Source: Salibaculum sp031581025
GTDB taxonomy: Bacteria; Pseudomonadota; Alphaproteobacteria; Rhodobacterales; Rhodobacteraceae
Length of the DNA: 16,692 nt
Assembly: GCF_031581025.1 (NCBI RefSeq)
Contig: NZ_JAVLCA010000050.1
Reading direction: 5' to 3' (one strand)
The translations under genes were made by a program, and so were the position numbers. Positions 14,026 through 16,692 of the stretch are shown piece by piece. Numbering within the stretch: the first letter of the stretch is position 1; the number at the start of each line of letters is the position of its first letter. The notes below the pieces were generated by a model. It searched no databases, was not told where the DNA came from, and saw nothing but the letters and a program-made list of their open reading frames with translations.

Positions 14026-14205
14026 GGCAGGTCTCCTGGCTCGCGGGTCGGGGCGGGTGCCGGGCCTTCCCGGGGGCAGGCCCCAGTGGTCAGTATCGGC
14101 ACCGCTCACCGCTTACAGTTGCGGGGGCAGCCGCGGACTTGCCCGGATCGGGCGCACCGCGTTCCCTTTTCACCCGACGGCATGGGGCCGCCGGACACCG
14201 TCGGG
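14026..14205 (-). ncRNA. Adenosylcobalamin (B12) riboswitch
   Basis: Read on the minus strand, the aptamer landmarks come in order: GGTGAAAAGGGAACGCGGTG (14155-14174), CTGCCCCCGCAACTGTAAGC (14111-14130), the ACCACTGGGGCC loop near 14082-14093, CCCGGGAAGGCCCGG near 14061-14075, and the B12 box GAGCCAGGAGACCTGCC (14026-14042). This is the classic cobalamin element, which binds adenosylcobalamin and lowers expression of the gene downstream. The 5' part adds an eight-base-pair stem (CCCGACGG with CCGTCGGG, 14173-14205). The leader from the B12 box to the gene start is about 110 bases. I see no T-run terminator in it, so control is probably at translation. Confidence 0.95.
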
Positions 14206-14209
14206 ACAG

Positions 14210-14239
14210 AAGCTAGGCGAGCGCCCGGGCCGCTGTCAA
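14210..14239 (-). promoter_or_regulatory. Promoter of the riboswitch transcript
   Basis: A perfect minus-35, TTGACA (14234-14239), is followed after 18 bases by TAGCTT (14210-14215) on the minus strand. Transcription would begin near 14203, at the 5' edge of the riboswitch. It diverges from the marC promoter and does not overlap it. Confidence 0.7.
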
Positions 14240-14265
14240 TGTCTGCGACGCCGCGCGTGGGGGTC

Positions 14266-14294
14266 TGGTCAGCCGGCCCGCGCCCGCATAGTGT
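14266..14294 (+). promoter_or_regulatory. Candidate leaderless promoter of marC
   Basis: TGGTCA (14266-14271) and TAGTGT (14289-14294) are 17 bases apart, and the marC ATG comes 7 bases later with no ribosome site between. Confidence 0.4.
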
Positions 14295-14301
14295 TCCGGC
14301 C

Positions 14302-14928
14302 ATGATCGATATCGCCTTTCTCGTCACGGCCTTTGCCGCGCTCTTCGTGGTCATCGACCCGATCGGTCTGACCCCGATTTTCGTGGCCCTCACCCAGGGC
14401 ATGAGCGCGACCAGGCGCCGGGCGCTGGCCCTGCGCGCCTGTGGCATCAGCTTTGCGCTGCTGCTGGTGTTCGCCCTGTTTGGCGAGGCCGTTCTGGGCT
14501 TCATCGGTATCTCCATGCCTGCCTTCCGGGTGGCAGGCGGCATCCTGCTGTTCCTGACCGCGCTGGACATGCTTTTCGAGCGCCGCCAGAAGCGCCGCCG
14601 CGACCAGGCCGACGAGGAGGATGACGAGGACGACGACCCCTCGGTCTTCCCGCTGGCGATCCCGCTGATCGCCGGACCCGGGGCCATCGCCACGATCATC
14701 CTGCTGGTGGGCCAGGGCGAGGGCCTGGTCGGCTTTGTCGCCATCATGGGCGTGCTGCTGGCGGTCCTGGCGCTTGTGCTGACCCTGTTCCTGGGCGCCG
14801 GGCTGCTCGAGCGGCTGCTGGGCAAGGTCGGCATCAACGTCGTCACCCGGCTTCTGGGGATGCTGCTGGCCGCGCTGTCGGTGCAATTCGTTCTGGACGG
14901 GCTGCGCTCTTTCGGTCTGGGCGGATAG
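14302..14928 (+). CDS. MarC/YhgN-family integral membrane protein
   Basis: A 208-residue inner-membrane protein with about six helices in two halves, each carrying the family signature: VIDPIGLTPIFVAL (17-30) and PLIAGPGAIATIILL (121-135). MarC was named from the E. coli mar locus but has no proven role in antibiotic resistance; its substrate is unknown. Between the halves lies a strongly charged cytoplasmic loop: basic (ERRQKRRR, 93-100) then acidic (DEEDDEDDDP, 104-113). The start at 14302 places the first helix at the N-terminus as in the family; upstream in-frame sequence is riboswitch DNA. The protease gene follows after 16 bases. Confidence 0.92.
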   Translation: MIDIAFLVTAFAALFVVIDPIGLTPIFVALTQGMSATRRRALALRACGISFALLLVFALFGEAVLGFIGISMPAFRVAGGILLFLTALDMLFERRQKRRRDQADEEDDEDDDPSVFPLAIPLIAGPGAIATIILLVGQGEGLVGFVAIMGVLLAVLALVLTLFLGAGLLERLLGKVGINVVTRLLGMLLAALSVQFVLDGLRSFGLGG

Positions 14929-14938
14929 GCCCTATCTG
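14924..14938 (+). promoter_or_regulatory. Inverted repeat and minus-10-like box before the protease gene
   Basis: GATAGG-C-CCTATC (14924-14936) is a perfect repeat over the marC stop codon. TATCTG (14933-14938) ends six bases before the protease ATG, as in a leaderless promoter, but the minus-35 (TTTCGG, 14910) is poor. The gene could equally be read through from marC. Confidence 0.3.
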
Positions 14939-14944
14939 TTACCA

Positions 14945-15523
14945 ATGACTGGAGACCAGATCGCCTCATTCGTCTTTCTTGCCCTGCTGGGGGTGGCCAT
15001 CCTCGGCTCTTACATGGCGCACAGCCGATTGAAGGGCAGCCAGATGGCCCAGCAGGCCATGATCTGGGTGCTGATCTTCGTGGGCGCCATCGCGGCGGCG
15101 GGGCTCTGGCAGGATATGAAAGGCGATCTGACCGTCACCCAGGCGGTGGTCTCGGAGAACGTGATCGAGGTGCCGCGCGGCCGCGACGGGCATTTCCACC
15201 TGGACCTGCAGGTCAACGGCGTCACCGTGCCCTTTCTGGTCGATACCGGGGCCACGCAGGTGGTTCTGACGCGCCGCGATGCTGCGCGCGCGGGGTTGGA
15301 CCCGGAAGACCTGAATTTTATCGGCACCGCTTACACCGCCAACGGCGAGGTCCGCATCGCCCCGGTGGTGCTGGACCGCGTCGCCCTCGGCCCGATCCAA
15401 GACCGCAACCTGCGCGCCTCGGTCAATGGCGGGCAGATGGAACAGTCGCTGCTGGGCATGACCTATCTCAACCGTTTCGAGCGGATCGAGATCCAGAACA
15501 ACCGGCTGTTGCTGGCGCGCTAA
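14945..15523 (+). CDS. Membrane-anchored retropepsin-like aspartic protease (TIGR02281 type)
   Basis: 192 residues. Two membrane helices (about 6-24 and 38-56) precede a periplasmic or cytoplasmic single-lobe aspartic protease domain. The active site is FLVDTGATQVVLT (97-109) with Asp100 catalytic; such one-lobed enzymes must pair into dimers, as retroviral proteases do. The C-terminal LLGMTYLNRFERIEIQNNRLLL is the conserved final strand and helix region of the clan AA family. Its substrates are not known. It begins 16 bases after marC and has no clear ribosome site. A hairpin follows the stop. Confidence 0.92.
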   Translation: MTGDQIASFVFLALLGVAILGSYMAHSRLKGSQMAQQAMIWVLIFVGAIAAAGLWQDMKGDLTVTQAVVSENVIEVPRGRDGHFHLDLQVNGVTVPFLVDTGATQVVLTRRDAARAGLDPEDLNFIGTAYTANGEVRIAPVVLDRVALGPIQDRNLRASVNGGQMEQSLLGMTYLNRFERIEIQNNRLLLAR

Positions 15524-15526
15524 GGG

Positions 15527-15553
15527 GACAGGCGCGGCGTGCGCAGGCCTGTC
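15527..15553 (+). terminator. Hairpin after the protease gene
   Basis: GACAGGC and GCCTGTC form a seven-base-pair stem with a 13-base loop, four bases after the stop codon. A short ACCTCTT follows. Likely a weak terminator of the marC-protease unit. Confidence 0.5.
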
Positions 15554-16049
15554 ACCTCTTGATACCGGGCGTCGAGCGCACGTCATGCACGCAGACGGCA
15601 ATGACCGCTGTCAGCCCGAAGCCGACTCACATGAACGATGCAGCATGAAACGGACCATCGACAAGGAGGGCGGACAACGGACCTTCGCCGCGTTGGCGTG
15701 GCAAGTTGGCCCAGGCAGGAAAAGCGGACATCGGGAAGGGGCCGTGAGTTGCGAAGTTGCGACGGTATCAAATGGCGGCCCCGAGCCCAAATCACCGACT
15801 CCGCGATCAGCGTCGATGCCTGCAGCGCCGACCAATGCCGGCGTTCGAAGAGCTTATTGGGACTGCCCAGTGATGGATGCCAACGATCCAAGCGCAACTT
15901 AAATTGGTGGCGCGCCATCGCGGGCAGTGTCCCATCGCGTGCGCCTCATGTTCACATTTCGATCGAGTTCGGTCGTGCCTTGGCGCATGTTGGGCGAGAT
16001 TTCCGAGAATATTCCCGCCCAAGACTGCACTGATAGAGCGAACGGTGTA
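15554..16049. other. Gene-poor stretch of lower GC
   Basis: No frame on either strand here has a good ribosome site, the strong third-position GC of the neighbours, or a recognisable domain; those that stay open overlap one another and give Arg/Ser/Cys-rich translations. The GC content is visibly below the flanking genes. It may be a decayed gene, a fragment of a mobile element or a dispersed non-coding repeat. No terminal inverted repeats or target duplications were found by eye. Confidence 0.5.
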
Positions 16050-16075
16050 GGCACCTGCGGTCTCCCGCAGGTGCC
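16050..16075 (-). terminator. Terminator hairpin of the anchor protein gene
   Basis: A perfect 11-base-pair stem (GGCACCTGCGG with CCGCAGGTGCC) around a four-base loop lies six bases past the stop codon of the minus-strand gene. There is no T-run, but position and strength suggest it ends that transcript. Confidence 0.7.
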
Positions 16076-16081
16076 AACTGT

Positions 16082-16692
16082 TCACTCGCTCCTCACGATC
16101 TCGCTGTAGGCGCCGCGCAGTTGCAGCGTGACGGTCGCGTCGGCATCGTCACGGTTGCGCCAGAACCAGCCGTGCTCGCCCGGGAAGGGCGCCTCGATGC
16201 TGCCTTCGCCGTCGGTCGCGCCGCGGCCCCGGTCGTAGTCGATGGACTGGCCGTCGCCATGGGCGTGCAGGTCGAAGTTGATCCGGCCGCCCTCCGCGAC
16301 CCACGCGTAGTCCGCGACATCGCCCGCTTCCATGACGAGCTTGACCTCGGTCGCCGCATCCGGCGCCAGAGTGAAGGTGACCGTGTCGGTCCAGGCTTCC
16401 TGCGCATGGGCCACGCCCACGAAGAGGCCGAAAATGTCGTCCATGACGCTCGAGGATTGGTCACCGCCGTGGATCGCTTCGTCTTCGGCCGCTTCACGGG
16501 CAAGCTGCTGCTTGATTTCGCCCATTTCGGTCAGGCCCATCACACTGCCTATCCCGGTCGGGTCGATCCCGTATTCCGCCGGCAGGTAGACGCCGACCCC
16601 GATGAAGGCAGCGCCGATCACGGCGGCGATGGTCGAGCGCCGCAGTTGCTTCGGTGTCGGCAGGAGGGCCGGATCGGGCTTCTCCGCGTTCA
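16082..16692 (-). CDS. Membrane-anchored protein, 'transmembrane anchor protein' type (5' edge)
   Basis: The frame runs off the window, whose last bases on this strand read TGAACGCGGAG. If the next base is A, the start is ATG and the protein is 203 residues, missing only that base. Residues 1-20 are polar, 21-38 are a membrane helix, and the conserved LPAEYGIDPTGIGSVMGLTEMGEIK follows (37-61). From memory this motif marks proteins annotated as transmembrane anchor proteins, often beside RND metal efflux or HupE/UreJ genes. After an acidic linker comes a second hydrophobic patch (IFGLFVGVAHAQE, 87-99), then a beta-rich domain with INFDLHAHGDG and PGEHGWFWRN. GTG at 16621 is internal. The function is unknown. 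Confidence 0.75.
   Translation of the reverse strand, partial: NAEKPDPALLPTPKQLRRSTIAAVIGAAFIGVGVYLPAEYGIDPTGIGSVMGLTEMGEIKQQLAREAAEDEAIHGGDQSSSVMDDIFGLFVGVAHAQEAWTDTVTFTLAPDAATEVKLVMEAGDVADYAWVAEGGRINFDLHAHGDGQSIDYDRGRGATDGEGSIEAPFPGEHGWFWRNRDDADATVTLQLRGAYSEIVRSE

Noticed and set aside
13841..14301. Plus-strand open frames reading into marC
   Set aside because: They run through the reverse complement of the riboswitch; conserved RNA landmarks on the minus strand explain the sequence.
15585..16085. Overlapping open frames on both strands in the low-GC stretch
   Set aside because: They overlap each other, lack ribosome sites and coding bias, and show no domain.
1..16692. CRISPR array, tRNA or rRNA genes, insertion sequences
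   Set aside because: No spaced direct repeats, no tRNA-like cloverleaf and no transposase motifs were seen in any frame.

Overview
The window is about 16.7 kb of GC-rich chromosome with ordinary, dense bacterial gene packing. It most likely comes from an alphaproteobacterium of the Rhodobacteraceae/Roseobacter type. The grounds are the mitochondrial-type complex I subunit NDUFA12, a DUF2155-MlaD-NDUFA12 run next to aat, ClpX and ClpP of alphaproteobacterial type, an FnrL-like box in front of a di-haem peroxidase, and the high GC at third codon positions. I see no rRNA, tRNA, CRISPR array, prophage or intact insertion sequence.

Layout. 1-1651 (+): end of accB and complete accC, two subunits of acetyl-CoA carboxylase. 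2008-2652 (+): aat, the N-end-rule aminoacyl transferase. 2616-3947 (-): a tight operon reading NDUFA12, MlaD, DUF2155, whose end overlaps the end of aat. 4160-6180 (-): clpP then clpX, which form the ClpXP protease; Aat marks proteins for degradation, so protein turnover is a local theme. 6683-7687 (+): a stand-alone TauD/TfdA-type dioxygenase behind a long, palindrome-rich spacer. 8107-9150 (+): di-haem cytochrome c peroxidase with a well-placed FNR-type box. 9285-10974 (+): a lipoprotein lytic transglycosylase and a CPA2-type cation/proton antiporter. 11013-11435 (-): ndk. 11545-13383 (+): an ABC-F ATPase of the YheS type. 13615-13917 (-): a 100-residue protein of unknown function, preceded at 14026-14205 by an adenosylcobalamin riboswitch with its own promoter. 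14302-15523 (+): a MarC-family membrane protein and a membrane-anchored TIGR02281-type aspartic protease. 15554-16049: a gene-poor stretch of lower GC. 16082-16692 (-): a membrane-anchored protein of the 'transmembrane anchor protein' type, which seems to lack only its first base at the window edge.

Most of this is housekeeping. The best candidate for something undescribed is the B12 riboswitch. It controls a single small unknown gene, with no cobalamin synthesis, transport or B12-dependent enzyme gene beside it. Other points worth a look are the FNR-peroxidase promoter geometry, four palindromes between clpP and the dioxygenase gene, several genes that appear to be transcribed leaderless, and the pairing of DUF2155 with a lone MlaD.
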